NCBI RefSeq assembly: GCF_900091525.1
Contig: NZ_FMCU01000015.1
Span: 1 to 64,000 of the forward strand
Source: Micromonospora matsumotoense
Lineage (GTDB): Bacteria; Actinomycetota; Actinomycetes; Mycobacteriales; Micromonosporaceae
Length of the DNA stretch: 64,000 nt
Direction: 5' to 3'
Shown here: piece by piece, positions 15,506 through 23,180 of the stretch
Layout of the letters: every line of letters starts with the position of its first letter
Position numbering within the stretch: the stretch's first letter is position 1
The notes under the pieces: generated by a model
What the model was told of the DNA's origin: nothing
The model's input: the letters and a program-made list of their open reading frames with translations, nothing else
The model's database searches: none
Program-made: the position numbers and the translations under genes

Positions 15506-17764
15506 TCAGCGCGGGGTCGAGCCGAGGCTGCGCGGGTTCAGCAGCGCGCGCAGCCGGGCCAGTGGCGGTAGCTGCCGCAGCACCGCGGCCCGGATCAGGT
15601 CCGCCTGGGTCCAGGCCAGGTCGGCGGCGGACGGGTTGATCCCACCGGGCGCGAAGGCCGCCTCCTCGTGCAGCCCGCCGAGCCGCCGTACGGCGTGGGC
15701 CACCGACTCGTCGAACCGGCCCTGGACCGTACCGACCACCTCACCGACGGTCTGCGACCGGGTGACCGCGACACCGCCGTCGAGCAGCCGTTCCACCGTC
15801 TCCCGCCAGGCACCCAGCGCCCGCCGGCCCGGGTCGACGGCGCCGCGTCGACGGCGTCGACGGATGCTCTTGGCGACGGGTACCGCCGCGCCGACCAGCA
15901 GCACCACACCGACCAGGACGGCGACCCCGACCGGCCAGGGCGTGTCACCCCCGCCGGGGCGCGCGTCGGTGGCCCCGGCGGCGGCGGGGGGATCAGCGGT
16001 CCGCGCCGCGCCGGCACCGGGGGTGGGCTCGGCGGACGGGCGACGCTCGGGCTGCTCGGGGGCGGGTTCGTCGGCGCCCTCGGTCTCGACCGTGCGGGTC
16101 GGGGTGGGATCGAAGTCCAGCCAGCCCACCCCGTCGAAGCGGACCTCCGCCCAGGCGTGGACGTCGCGGCCCTCCGCCCGGTAACGGCCCGCCTCGCCGG
16201 TGGGCCGGGGGCGGAACCCGACCACCACCCGTACGTCGTAGCCCAGGATCCGGGCCAGCACGGCGAAGGCGCTGGCGTACTGCTCGGCGGTGCCGACCCT
16301 GGTGCGACGCAGCTCGCGGATCTGGTAGAGACCGTGCCCACCGGGGGGCTCGGCGGTCTCCAGCCGGTAGTCCGCGAAGTGCCCCGCCAGCCGCTCCAGC
16401 GCCGCGTAGCTGCGCTCTCCCCCGGCCACCTGGCGGGCCCAGGTGCGCAGATCCTCCGGGGCGGCGAAGGCCGACTCGGCCGGTCCGTCGGCCGGGACGG
16501 AGACCCGCCTGCGCTCCTCGTCGACGACGCCGACGACGCTGTCGATCCGGTACTGCGCCGGCACCGGCTGGCCGGCGGGCACCACCACGTCGCCGCTGGC
16601 CTCGTCGACGGCGAGGCCGGCGACCGAGACCCCGGTGGGGCGACCGCTGGACAGCAGCCAGCCGACCACCTCGGGCCGGTTGACGCGGATCAGCTCGGTG
16701 CGGTGTTCCGCCGGGCCGGCGGCGGGCCCCGGCGGGAACCGCGTCCCGGCGTGCCGGTACCGGGCCCCGGTGCTCCAGAGGGTGCCGTCGAAACTCTCCA
16801 GGGTCACGTACCGCAGCCGCTGCGGCGGCTGGCTCGACGTGACGGTGACCGAGAACGGACGCTTGCCGCTGAACAGGGCGGGAAACAGGGCCAACGGGCT
16901 GGTCGACATCCGGGGCTCGACCGGCTCGGTGACGAACTGCCGGGCCTCGGCCGGTGCGGTTCGGCCCGCCGGGGCGAGCAGTTCCGCACCGACGCCGCCG
17001 GCGACGACGACCAGCCCGGTCAGGCCGACAGTGGTCAGTACACCGACCAGCCGCTGGTACGGCGCACGGCTCGCCGGGGCGGCCGGCTGCTCCCCGCCGG
17101 CACCCCCCGCCGGCGGTGGGCCGGGGTGCGACCCGGCGGGCGGTCCCGCGCCGAGCCGACCGAGGACGAGCAGCCCGGCGGCACCGACCGCGACGGCCGG
17201 GGCGAGCCAGCCCGGTGGCGGGCCGGCCGGCGCGGAGACGGACAGGCCGGCCGTCACCGCGAGCAACGGGGCGACCAGGGGCAGCAGGGCGGCCCGCCGG
17301 CGTAGCGCCGGTTCCACGGCACCGAGGGTGGCCGCCCCGACGACCAGCGCGACGACGGCGAACTCCGGCCCGGCCGGCTCCAGCGGCAGCGCCGCGCTGA
17401 GCAGTTGCCGGGTGGCCCGCACGATCGCCCATCCGGGGGCGACGACCAGCAGCACGAAACCCACCAGCACGCCGAGCGTCACGGCCAGCCGGTTCACCGG
17501 AGCGAGTCGGGTACCCGCAGCGAAGAGCAGGGTGGAGGCGGTGACCAGGCCGATCGCGCCGAGCAGGACGGGCCCGTACCGCCAGTCGGTGAGCGCGCCG
17601 CCGGGGCCGACGCCGAAGGCCGGTGCGAAGGCCGGGACGGCGGTGGCCGCCAACCCGGCCCCCACCAGCGCCCGGCCGAGCTGCCACCGGTCCGGCCGGC
17701 TGCCGCGTGCCGCCGGGCCGGCGTCGTCGCGTGGGTGGCGTGCTTCGTCGGGCCGGTTCAACAT
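15506..17764 (-). CDS. Membrane-anchored transglutaminase-like protein lacking the catalytic Cys
   Basis: 752 aa. The first ~250 residues form about six to seven membrane helices. A large extracytoplasmic region ends in a transglutaminase-like core (~480-560), followed by a Pro/Ala linker, another helix (VGVAVLVGVVLLVGAAVPVA) and a cytoplasmic tail. This is the TgpA/DUF3488 plan. In the core, His (DVHAWAEVRF, ~535) and Asp (WLDFDPTP, ~548) of the triad are present, but the usual GxCEQ is GTAEQY at ~491, so the nucleophilic Cys is Ala. It is the third gene of the MoxR-DUF58-transglutaminase operon and overlaps DUF58 by 7 bases. A structural or binding role is more likely than catalysis. Confidence 0.8.
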   Translation of the reverse strand: MLNRPDEARHPRDDAGPAARGSRPDRWQLGRALVGAGLAATAVPAFAPAFGVGPGGALTDWRYGPVLLGAIGLVTASTLLFAAGTRLAPVNRLAVTLGVLVGFVLLVVAPGWAIVRATRQLLSAALPLEPAGPEFAVVALVVGAATLGAVEPALRRRAALLPLVAPLLAVTAGLSVSAPAGPPPGWLAPAVAVGAAGLLVLGRLGAGPPAGSHPGPPPAGGAGGEQPAAPASRAPYQRLVGVLTTVGLTGLVVVAGGVGAELLAPAGRTAPAEARQFVTEPVEPRMSTSPLALFPALFSGKRPFSVTVTSSQPPQRLRYVTLESFDGTLWSTGARYRHAGTRFPPGPAAGPAEHRTELIRVNRPEVVGWLLSSGRPTGVSVAGLAVDEASGDVVVPAGQPVPAQYRIDSVVGVVDEERRRVSVPADGPAESAFAAPEDLRTWARQVAGGERSYAALERLAGHFADYRLETAEPPGGHGLYQIRELRRTRVGTAEQYASAFAVLARILGYDVRVVVGFRPRPTGEAGRYRAEGRDVHAWAEVRFDGVGWLDFDPTPTRTVETEGADEPAPEQPERRPSAEPTPGAGAARTADPPAAAGATDARPGGGDTPWPVGVAVLVGVVLLVGAAVPVAKSIRRRRRRGAVDPGRRALGAWRETVERLLDGGVAVTRSQTVGEVVGTVQGRFDESVAHAVRRLGGLHEEAAFAPGGINPSAADLAWTQADLIRAAVLRQLPPLARLRALLNPRSLGSTPR

Positions 17765-18975
17765 GCCGTTCCTCCACCGACCACCCGGGACCAGGCCCGG
17801 ACGGCACCGTCGACGTGGGTGGCGCGCACGACGGCCAGACCCGCCCGGCGGGTGACCGTGGGCACCGGGGTGGACCCGTCGCCACCGGCCGGCCGGGCCC
17901 GGTCCGGCCCGACGTCACCCGGGTCCGCCCGGTCGGCGTCGAGCTGCACCACGACGACCTGGCTGAACCGGCGGCGCAGCGGCGCCAACCGGGCCACCAG
18001 GCCCTGCTCCGCGCCGGAGACCACGACCAGGGTGCCGCCCGGCCGGGCCCGCTCGGCCAGCCGGACCAGCACGTCGTTGCCGTCGGCGCGGCTGCGTTCG
18101 AGGGCGGCGAGCCGGTCGAGGACGTCGTACCCGCCCGCCTCCCGCACCGCCTGGCGATCCTCGCCGACGGCGACCAGGCTGACCTCGTGCCCACCCCGGG
18201 TCGAGGCGGCGGCGACCGAGGCGGCGACCTCCACGGCGACCTCGAAACCCGCCGGTGTCAGGACGTTGCCCCGGGTGTCGAGCAGGACGGTGGTGGTGGG
18301 CTCGGTGGTGTCCACGTGTTCCCGGACCAGGAGCGTGCCGCGTCGGGCGGAGGACCGCCAGTGGATGTGCCGGGGGTCGTCGCCGGGCTGGTACTCGCGC
18401 AGCGCCGCGAATGCCGTGGAACCCCGCGCCGACTGGTCGGTGAGCCGGCCCTCGAAGTCGAGGACGACCCCGCGCGGGACCGCCGGCACCGGATGCACCC
18501 GGGGGCGGATCCACAACCACGCCTGCCCGGAGATCGGCTGGGCTCGCCGGGCCAGGCCGAGCAGGTCGTACCGTTCGACCACCACCGGGCCGAGCCGGAC
18601 CAGCCCGCGGCGGGCGGTGGGGACGGGCAGGTGCAGCGCGCGGCGTTGCCGGCCGGCGAGCGGGGCGACCCGGACCCGCAGCGGCGTCCCGTCGAACTGC
18701 TCGACGGCGTCGAAGCGGGGGGCCGGGAAGCGGTTCAGGTTGTGCACGTCGAGGCGGATCAGCGCCGGCTCGCCGACGGTCACCCGGTGCGGGGTGATGG
18801 TCCGGGTGACGCTGATCCGGGGTCGGATCAGGATCGCCGCCAGCGCGCAGGCGACCGCGACCGCCGCGGCCACCCCCACCCCGGTCAGGGTGGGGTAGCC
18901 GAGCGCCAAGCCGGCGACGGTCAGCGCGACGGCGCCCAGGAGCACCGCCCAGCCCGACCCGGTGAGCACCCTCAC
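17758..18975 (-). CDS. DUF58 (vWA-like) membrane protein
   Basis: 405 aa from a GTG at 18975 that overlaps the MoxR stop as GTGA. Two N-terminal membrane helices (WAVLLGAVALTVAGLALGY and VGVAAAVAVACALAAIL) are followed by a beta-rich region and the DUF58 signature EYQPGDDPRHIHWRSSA, then a vWA-like fold (TTTVLLDTRGN.., TLVVVSGAEQG). DUF58 proteins are regular partners of MoxR ATPases. The order MoxR, DUF58, transglutaminase-like is a common actinobacterial module, here embedded in a type VII-like locus. Confidence 0.85.
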   Translation of the reverse strand: MRVLTGSGWAVLLGAVALTVAGLALGYPTLTGVGVAAAVAVACALAAILIRPRISVTRTITPHRVTVGEPALIRLDVHNLNRFPAPRFDAVEQFDGTPLRVRVAPLAGRQRRALHLPVPTARRGLVRLGPVVVERYDLLGLARRAQPISGQAWLWIRPRVHPVPAVPRGVVLDFEGRLTDQSARGSTAFAALREYQPGDDPRHIHWRSSARRGTLLVREHVDTTEPTTTVLLDTRGNVLTPAGFEVAVEVAASVAAASTRGGHEVSLVAVGEDRQAVREAGGYDVLDRLAALERSRADGNDVLVRLAERARPGGTLVVVSGAEQGLVARLAPLRRRFSQVVVVQLDADRADPGDVGPDRARPAGGDGSTPVPTVTRRAGLAVVRATHVDGAVRAWSRVVGGGTAC

Positions 18976-19973
18976 GACACTCCGGCGGCGGCCGGCACCG
19001 GAACCGCGCGCAGCACCTCGGCGAGCACCTGCTGCGGGCGTACGCCGCGCAGCTCGGCGTCGGGGTCGAGCAGCAGCCGGTGGGCCAGCACCGGCTCGGC
19101 GAGCGCCTTGACGTCGTCCGGGGTCACGTACCCGCGCCCCTCGCAGGCCGCCCACGCCTGGGCGGCCCGCATCAACGCCAGGCTGCCACGCGGGCTAGCC
19201 CCGAGCCGCAACTCCTCGCGGGACCGGGTGGCGTGCACCAGCTCGGCGACGTACCGGGCGATCGTGGGTGCGACGTGGATCGTGCCGGCGTACTGGATCA
19301 TCCAGGACACCTGCTCCACGGTGGACACCCGGGCCAGCTCCGGCAGCGCCCGGGTGGCCCGGCCGGTGAGGATCGCGGTCTCGGCGTCCAGGTCCGGATA
19401 GCCGACAGCGATGCGCAGCAGGAACCGGTCGAGCTGCGCCTCCGGCAGGCGGTACGTGCCTTCCAGGTCGATCGGGTTCTGGGTGGCGATCACCAGGAAC
19501 GGCCGGGGCACCGGGTGGGTGGTGCCGTTCTCGGTCACCTGGTGCTCCTCCATCACCTCCAGCAGGGCCGACTGGGTCTTCGGCGAGGCCCGGTTGATCT
19601 CGTCGGCGAGGACGAGGTGGGCGAAGACCGGGCCGGGCCGGAAGGTGAACCGGCCGTCGCTCTGGTCGTAGACCGAGGTGCCGGTGATGTCGCTGGGCAG
19701 CAGGTCCGGGGTGAACTGGATCCGGTGCCAGCTCGCCTCCAGGGAGTTGGCGATGCCCTTGGCCAGGGTGGTCTTGCCCACCCCGGGGACGTCCTCGACG
19801 AGCAGGTGGCCCCCGGCGAAGAGACAGGTCAGGGCGAGCCGGACCACCGCCGACTTGCCCTGCAGGGCGTACTCCATGTTCTGCTGCAACGCCCGAAAGG
19901 TGGCCGCGAAGTAGTCGGCCGGGTCGGCGCTGGGGCGGGACGGGTTGGTCGTCGGATCGGTACGAGGGTTCAC
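18972..19973 (-). CDS. MoxR-family AAA+ ATPase
   Basis: 333 aa. Walker A is VPGVGKTT (~62-69), Walker B LVLADEINRASP (~122-133), sensor 1 FLVIATQNP, and the arginine-finger region LPEAQLDRFLL; the C-terminal lid contains SPRGSLALMRAAQAWA. All are typical of MoxR. MoxR ATPases are thought to act as chaperones that assemble or activate their vWA-type partners, here the DUF58 protein. Start overlaps the kinase stop (ATGA), so transcription most likely begins upstream of the kinase gene. Confidence 0.92.
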   Translation of the reverse strand: MNPRTDPTTNPSRPSADPADYFAATFRALQQNMEYALQGKSAVVRLALTCLFAGGHLLVEDVPGVGKTTLAKGIANSLEASWHRIQFTPDLLPSDITGTSVYDQSDGRFTFRPGPVFAHLVLADEINRASPKTQSALLEVMEEHQVTENGTTHPVPRPFLVIATQNPIDLEGTYRLPEAQLDRFLLRIAVGYPDLDAETAILTGRATRALPELARVSTVEQVSWMIQYAGTIHVAPTIARYVAELVHATRSREELRLGASPRGSLALMRAAQAWAACEGRGYVTPDDVKALAEPVLAHRLLLDPDAELRGVRPQQVLAEVLRAVPVPAAAGVS

Positions 19974-22261
19974 TGGTCGGGCCTTCCGTTCGCGGCCTGG
20001 CAGGCGGGCGTGGTCTTCAGGGGAGGTGGGGGCTCTGCCGTGTCCAGCAGGGCGGCGATCTCGTAGCAGTGCCGGGTGCGGTGGTCGGCGGTGGCGACCA
20101 GGAACGGCGAGGCGTCCGGGGTGAAGTCCTCGATCGGCGTGCCGTCGCGGTAGACGAGGTAGTACTGGAAGCCCGGCAGCGCGGTGCCGTCGGGGAAGGT
20201 CAGCCGCACCGTGCCGGCGCGGGCGCTGGTGGCGGTCACCGGCAGCCGGTACAGCACCGGCTGCGCCTGCTCGGTGGCCGTCGGGGTCGGCGTCGACGGC
20301 GGGCCGCCGCGGTCGCCGAGCGCCAGCCCGACGCCCCCGGCGACCAGCGCGCAGACGACCGCCGCGACGGTCAGCGGTATCCAGCGGCGACGCCGGGCAG
20401 GCGGCGTCGGCGTCGACGGATCCGCCAGCGGGCGCACCGTGCTGCGGGTCGCCTCACCGGTCCCGGCGGCGTCCCGTGCTCCGGTGCCGTACCCCGACGA
20501 CCCGGCCACCCCGCCGCCCGCGCCGGACCGGCCGTCACCGCTCGGGCCGCCGTCCGCAGGTGAGCGGTCGCCTGCGGCCGGGACGGGGGCGACCGCAGGC
20601 GGAAGCGTCGCGCCGCCGCCGGGCCGGCCGGCCGCGGCGTCCCCCGCAGCGAGGCAGGTGAGCCGATCCGCCACCGTGGCGGCGGCCGGTCGGGCCGCCG
20701 GATCCTTGGCGAGGCAGGCCCGTAGCAGGTCCCAGAGCGGGTCGGGCAGCCCGGCCGGCCGGGCCGGCTCCTGTTCCAGGTGGGCGAGCTGCAACGCCGC
20801 GGCACCCGAGCCCCGGATCGGCCGCTGGCCGGCCAGCAGCTCGTAGAGGGTCACCCCGAGGGCGTAGACGTCACTGGCCGGCAGCGCGGGGTGCCCGGTA
20901 TGGATCTCCGGCGCGAGGTAGCTCGGCGTACCGACCACGACGCTCTCGCTGGTGAGCTGCGGGCCGTCCAGCAGCTTCGCCAACCCGAGATCGGTGAGGT
21001 AGGCGTGCAACCGGTCGCCGTCGTGCCGGAGCACCACGTTCTCCGGCTTCACGTCGCGGTGCACCACCCCGACCGCGTGCACCGCGGCGAGCGCACCGGC
21101 GACCTGGGCCAGCACGGTCAAAGTCTCCGACCGGGTCAGCCCGGCGTACGCCGCCGCCTGCCGGAGGTGCTCGCCGGTCACCAGGTCCATCACGATCGCG
21201 ACCACGTCACCCTCGGCGACCAGGTCGTGCACCCGCACCAGGTGCGGGTGCATCAGCGCGGGCAGCACGGTGCGCTGGCGCAGGAACCGGACCAACGCGT
21301 CCGGGTGGCCGACCAGCTCGCGGCGCAGGATCTTGATCGCGACCGGCTGACCGTCGCTGATCCGCCGGCCGCGCCAGACCACACCGGAGGCGCCGCTGCC
21401 GATCTCCTCGTCGTACCGGTAGTTGCTGCCGAGCGGGGCGCCGGTGGGATCCGGGTGCAGGGTGGCCAGTTCCCGGGGATCGACCACCGGCGTCCCCACC
21501 GACGGCTGCGCGCCGGCCGTCGACGACTCCTTCGTGTCCACGCCCCCCGGCGGGGTCGGCCGGCTGCGCGGCGGGCCCGTGCCGGCCACCCGGTCACCGA
21601 TCTCCTCGACCGTCGGCCGGCACGCCGGATCCCGGGCGAGCCCCCGCACCAGCACGTCGGTCACCTCCGGCGGCACGTCCGGCCGGTGCAGCCGGGGCGG
21701 GGCCGTGGTGAGCGCCCGCAGCGCCGCCGGCTGGCCGGTGCCGAACGGCGGCTCCCCGGCCAGCAGCGCGTACGCGGTCGCCGCCAGGGCGTACCTGTCG
21801 CTCGCCTCGGTCGGGTCCTCGCCGAGCAGGACCTCGGGTGCGCTGTAGGCGGGATCCGGCTCCACCAGGTGCACCGGTGGTGGCGGTGCCAGCCGGACGA
21901 CGCCGGTGGGATCGGAGAGCAGCCGGGCGGGACTGACCACGCCGGCGACCAGCCCGACGCCGTGCAGGGTGGTCAGCGCTCGTGCGGCGGCCCCGACGGC
22001 GACACCTGCGGTCGGGGCGGACAGTGCTCCACTGCGCAACAGGTCGGCCACCGTCGTCGGATGGTCGGGGAACCGCAGCCACGGGTGACCGTCCGGGTCG
22101 ACGCCGCCGTCCTGCACCGGGGCGATCCCACCCTCGTCGGGCAGGGACCGGAGCAGGTCGAGGTGACGCAGGTAGCCTCGGGCGGCGGCCCGGGGCAGCG
22201 GAGCCGCGCCCCGCCAGGAGACCGCCCGGGGTCCGGCACCGCCGTCGTTCGCCATCTGCAC
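19970..22261 (-). CDS. Tandem pseudokinase - Ser/Thr kinase membrane protein
   Basis: 763 aa. Residues ~30-225 have kinase C-lobe features (APEVLLGEDPTEASDRYALA, ACRPTVEEI) but lack the HRD and DFG catalytic elements (reads GVVSPARLL and VVRLAPPPP), so this is a pseudokinase. Residues ~270-530 are a complete Hanks-type kinase: GSGASGVVW glycine loop, VAIKIL lysine, HRDVKPENV (~402), DLG in place of DFG, and VGTPSYLAPE. A Pro/Gly linker, one membrane helix (IPLTVAAVVCALVAGGVG, ~635-655) and a ~100-aa extracytoplasmic domain follow. It probably phosphorylates FHA ligands of the locus; both FHA proteins (EccC-like and 22403) are encoded nearby. First gene of the operon reading into MoxR. Confidence 0.88.
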   Translation of the reverse strand: MQMANDGGAGPRAVSWRGAAPLPRAAARGYLRHLDLLRSLPDEGGIAPVQDGGVDPDGHPWLRFPDHPTTVADLLRSGALSAPTAGVAVGAAARALTTLHGVGLVAGVVSPARLLSDPTGVVRLAPPPPVHLVEPDPAYSAPEVLLGEDPTEASDRYALAATAYALLAGEPPFGTGQPAALRALTTAPPRLHRPDVPPEVTDVLVRGLARDPACRPTVEEIGDRVAGTGPPRSRPTPPGGVDTKESSTAGAQPSVGTPVVDPRELATLHPDPTGAPLGSNYRYDEEIGSGASGVVWRGRRISDGQPVAIKILRRELVGHPDALVRFLRQRTVLPALMHPHLVRVHDLVAEGDVVAIVMDLVTGEHLRQAAAYAGLTRSETLTVLAQVAGALAAVHAVGVVHRDVKPENVVLRHDGDRLHAYLTDLGLAKLLDGPQLTSESVVVGTPSYLAPEIHTGHPALPASDVYALGVTLYELLAGQRPIRGSGAAALQLAHLEQEPARPAGLPDPLWDLLRACLAKDPAARPAAATVADRLTCLAAGDAAAGRPGGGATLPPAVAPVPAAGDRSPADGGPSGDGRSGAGGGVAGSSGYGTGARDAAGTGEATRSTVRPLADPSTPTPPARRRRWIPLTVAAVVCALVAGGVGLALGDRGGPPSTPTPTATEQAQPVLYRLPVTATSARAGTVRLTFPDGTALPGFQYYLVYRDGTPIEDFTPDASPFLVATADHRTRHCYEIAALLDTAEPPPPLKTTPACQAANGRPDQ

Positions 22262-22402
22262 CGCCGCCTGTCCGTCGATCCCGGTTCGGTCCCGACGGTC
22301 CGATGTGGATTCACGGATCAGACCCTAGGTCAGGCCCGGTACGCCCCGAAACCGGAAGCCCTCACCGTTGCGGGATCGTGGCTGTCGTCCCTCACGACGG
22401 CG

Positions 22403-23059
22403 CTACTGCCGCAGGTCGTCCTTGGTCACCAGCCGGCGGGACAGCGCGTACTCAGCGAGGTTCTCCAGGGCGTTGTGGCCGGTGAGGCTCGGTGCGCCAG
22501 CGGCGGTGAGCCGGGCACGGAGGTACTCGATCCGCCTCAGGACGGTCGACCTCTTCTCACCGAGCCGGGCGGCGGCGGCCTGGTAGCTCCTCGGTTTGGG
22601 CACCGCCTCCGGCGGGTCCCGCAGGTACTCGACGAATAGGGCCGCCATGGTCCGCCGCTCGGCTGCGGTGACCAGCACCTTCTCCCCGACGACGGTCGGC
22701 AGGCCGGGGGAGAGCGTCTGCTCCGGCCGCGGATGACTGATCGGCACGTCCACCCGGATCCGGTGGCTGCGGGCACCCTCGACGAGCACCCAGATCGGCT
22801 CTTCGACCGGCAACCGCTGCCCCGGCCCGAGAACCTTCCGTAGCCCGCGCTCGTCGATCACCGACAACGGTCGGCTGGTGGAACGGTTGGTCAACCGCCA
22901 ACCATCGTGGACAAACTCGAACACGCCAGCCCGCCGGGACACCGCGATGTCCTCCGGGTCGAGACAGACCGTGCAGTCGGCGGCTCGCCCGAACGTGACG
23001 ATGTCGGTCGGCTGGCCGATGTGCACGGTGTTGTCGAAGGTGACGGTCAGATTGGTCAA
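22403..23059 (-). CDS. FHA-domain protein with C-terminal HTH-like region
   Basis: 218 aa, from a TTG at 23059 with GGAAGGA about 13 bases upstream; the start is uncertain. Residues ~15-75 resemble an FHA domain (VTFGRAADCTVCLDP, VSRRAGVFEF, WRLTNRSTSRP) with the core Arg and Ser-Arg positions retained. After a linker, residues ~130-215 carry an HTH-like stretch (RSYQAAAARLGEKRSTVLRR, IEYLRARL). FHA-HTH proteins in such loci may link kinase signalling to transcription; this is inference. It lies upstream of and in line with the kinase gene, with a 140-base gap. Confidence 0.7.
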   Translation of the reverse strand: MTNLTVTFDNTVHIGQPTDIVTFGRAADCTVCLDPEDIAVSRRAGVFEFVHDGWRLTNRSTSRPLSVIDERGLRKVLGPGQRLPVEEPIWVLVEGARSHRIRVDVPISHPRPEQTLSPGLPTVVGEKVLVTAAERRTMAALFVEYLRDPPEAVPKPRSYQAAAARLGEKRSTVLRRIEYLRARLTAAGAPSLTGHNALENLAEYALSRRLVTKDDLRQ

Positions 23060-23180
23060 GATGCCGGGTAGTCCTTCCCAATCCTCGGCGCTGCCGATGG
23101 TCTCCCGGATGTCCTACGCTCGTCCAGCGGAGGAGCCGGGCGCGGTGACTCTACCGTAACAGCGCGCAACGGAGGTAGTT

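Noticed and set aside
15993..18194. A 733-aa minus-strand frame across the transglutaminase-like and DUF58 genes
   Set aside because: It is out of frame with two clearly recognisable proteins and is composed of Arg/Ala/Gly/Pro runs.
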